Positions 23,959-24,964 of a stretch of 24,964 bases of DNA are shown here, one piece after another (positions within the stretch are counted from its first letter, which is position 1; every line of letters begins with the position of its first letter). Both the position numbers and the translations under genes were made by a program. The stretch is from Bacteroidetes bacterium UBA7662 (GTDB taxonomy: Bacteria > Bacteroidota > Bacteroidia > UBA7662), in assembly GCA_002483345.1 (NCBI GenBank), contig DLHS01000001.1, forward strand, positions 58,809-83,772, given 5' to 3'. The notes under the pieces were generated by a model. It worked only from the letters and a program-made list of their open reading frames with translations, did no database searches and was not told the DNA's origin.

Positions 23959-24931
23959 ACGTAATCCCATTGGGCTGCAGCGACTCATTGTATGGGTTGG
24001 GGTAGTCCTGATGCTCGGCAAGTTCACCGCCTGGCTCATCACCGACTCCAATGCCATTCTCACCGATGCCACCGAAAGTATCGTCAATGTACTGGCAGGT
24101 ACTTTTACCTGGTACAGTCTGTATTTATCGGCCCGCCCGAAAGATGCCAACCATCCCTACGGACACGGCAAAATCGAATTTCTGGCAGCCGGTATCGAAG
24201 GTGCCCTGCTGGGTGTGGCCGGTTTGCTGATAGCAGGCAAAAGTGTATGGAATTTGTGGCATCCGGAACCTCTGCACCAGCTGGATACCGGTATCTGGAT
24301 TACGGCTGTGGCCGGAGCCGTCAATTATGGTCTCGGCTGGATGGCCGTCCGACAGGGTAAAAGAGAGAACAGCCTGCCTTCCATAGCATCCGGTAAACAC
24401 CTGCAAAGCGATGCCTGGAGTACGCTGGGGCTTGTGTTGGGTTTGTTGCTGCTCCGGTTCACCGGTTGGCTGTGGATTGACAGCGCCGTGGCCATCCTCT
24501 TTGGTGGTTTTCTGGTCTTTACCAGCTATACCATCCTCAAACCATCGGTGGCCGGCATCATGGATGAAGCCGATGAAGCCTTGCTCAAACAGCTCGTAGA
24601 AGTGCTGCAAACCAACCGACTCCCGGCCTGGATCGACATCCACAACGTCCGCCTCATCAAATACGGCAACACCCTCCACCTCGACGGCCACCTCACCCTG
24701 CCCCGTTATTATGATCTGGAACAGGCCCACGCCGAACTCGACCGCATCGATGCCCTCGTGCAGGAATCCTTCGGCACGCGCATGGAGTTTTTTATTCATG
24801 TGGATCCTTGTTTACCTACGAGTTGTGAATTGTGCGCGGTAGCCGACTGCCCGGTACGCGCTAATGATTTTCAACGGCAACTTAAGTGGGATTTGCCTTT
24901 GATCATGACGAATCAGAAGCACCGGATTTAG
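23939..24931 (+). CDS. Cation diffusion facilitator (CDF) family transporter
   Basis: 330 residues. Six predicted membrane helices: VWVGVVLMLGKFTAWLI, then DATESIVNVLAGTFTWYS with Asp43, EFLAAGIEGALLGVAGLLIAG, ITAVAGAVNYGLGWMAV, LQSDAWSTLGLVLGLLLL with the His154-x3-Asp158 zinc-site pair, and DSAVAILFGGFLVFTSY. The HPYGHGKIEF loop between helices 2 and 3 is a family signature. A cytoplasmic C-terminal domain of about 90 residues follows, with an additional cysteine tail C-x4-C-x2-C-x4-C (Cys291, 296, 299, 304). CDF proteins export Zn, Fe, Mn or Co by proton antiport. The ATG at 23939 has an SD and removes a Pro/Arg-rich extension. It ends one base before a repeat array. Confidence 0.92.
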   Translation: MSAYATERNPIGLQRLIVWVGVVLMLGKFTAWLITDSNAILTDATESIVNVLAGTFTWYSLYLSARPKDANHPYGHGKIEFLAAGIEGALLGVAGLLIAGKSVWNLWHPEPLHQLDTGIWITAVAGAVNYGLGWMAVRQGKRENSLPSIASGKHLQSDAWSTLGLVLGLLLLRFTGWLWIDSAVAILFGGFLVFTSYTILKPSVAGIMDEADEALLKQLVEVLQTNRLPAWIDIHNVRLIKYGNTLHLDGHLTLPRYYDLEQAHAELDRIDALVQESFGTRMEFFIHVDPCLPTSCELCAVADCPVRANDFQRQLKWDLPLIMTNQKHRI

Positions 24932-24964
24932 GGGTAAAAGGGTAAAAGGGTAAAACGGTAAAAC
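24932..24964 (+). repeat. GGGTAAAA octamer array at the window edge
   Basis: Three perfect GGGTAAAA units (24932-24955) and one CGGTAAAA (24956-24963) follow the CDF stop codon directly and run off the window. They have the same unit and orientation as the array at 19621-19684, including the change to CGGTAAAA at the 3' end. Confidence 0.85.

Overview
The window is a compact stretch of chromosome from a member of the Bacteroidota, most likely a Chitinophagia- or Saprospiria-like lineage; I cannot name the genus. Four things point there: a full-length RND metal pump fused to a TolC-like protein, a GH3 N-acetylglucosaminidase fused to a beta-lactamase-like domain, a bacillithiol-type bshA, and an ECF sigma factor followed by a tiny soluble partner. 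Start regions mostly lack Shine-Dalgarno sequences and instead carry TAnnTTTG-like -7 elements. All genes are on the + strand except uvrA.

Layout. 57-1019: three small genes (VOC/PhnB-like protein, HMA-like small protein, zinc-ribbon/alpha-CTD-like protein). 1116-5866: GH3/beta-lactamase fusion, bshA, and an overlapping PrcB-like lipoprotein. 5895-11798: metal-efflux operon (small His-containing exported protein, CzcA-TolC fusion, CzcB-like adaptor), closed by a perfect hairpin. 11873-13146: VIT1/CCC1-type metal transporter translationally coupled to a DUF1697 protein. 13200-14288: Omp85-type outer-membrane barrel. 14469-16676: class A penicillin-binding protein, tail to tail with uvrA (16679-19510, minus). 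19511-19948: divergent intergenic region rich in repeats. 19949-20981: ECF sigma factor and small partner, separated by a repeat island. 21059-24931: tightly packed or overlapping nth, SDR, aldehyde dehydrogenase and CDF cation transporter.

Themes. Metal handling recurs (RND efflux operon, VIT1-like, CDF). Envelope and peptidoglycan functions recur as well (GH3 fusion, PBP1, Omp85). DNA repair is represented by uvrA and nth. The SDR and ALDH pair resembles part of a 2-aminomuconate or meta-cleavage catabolic cluster.

I found no mobile element, CRISPR array, RNA gene or dedicated defence system. The coding content is ordinary for the phylum. The less-explained signal is intergenic: a dispersed composite repeat of GGGTAAAA / CGGGTTAAA arrays that can form G-quadruplexes, with a shared GC-rich hairpin and a GGATTCCAAATT module. 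Wherever the neighbouring gene is visible, the array has the same orientation relative to it. A second signal is a set of -7-like elements lying so close to start codons that leaderless or nearly leaderless transcripts are likely.
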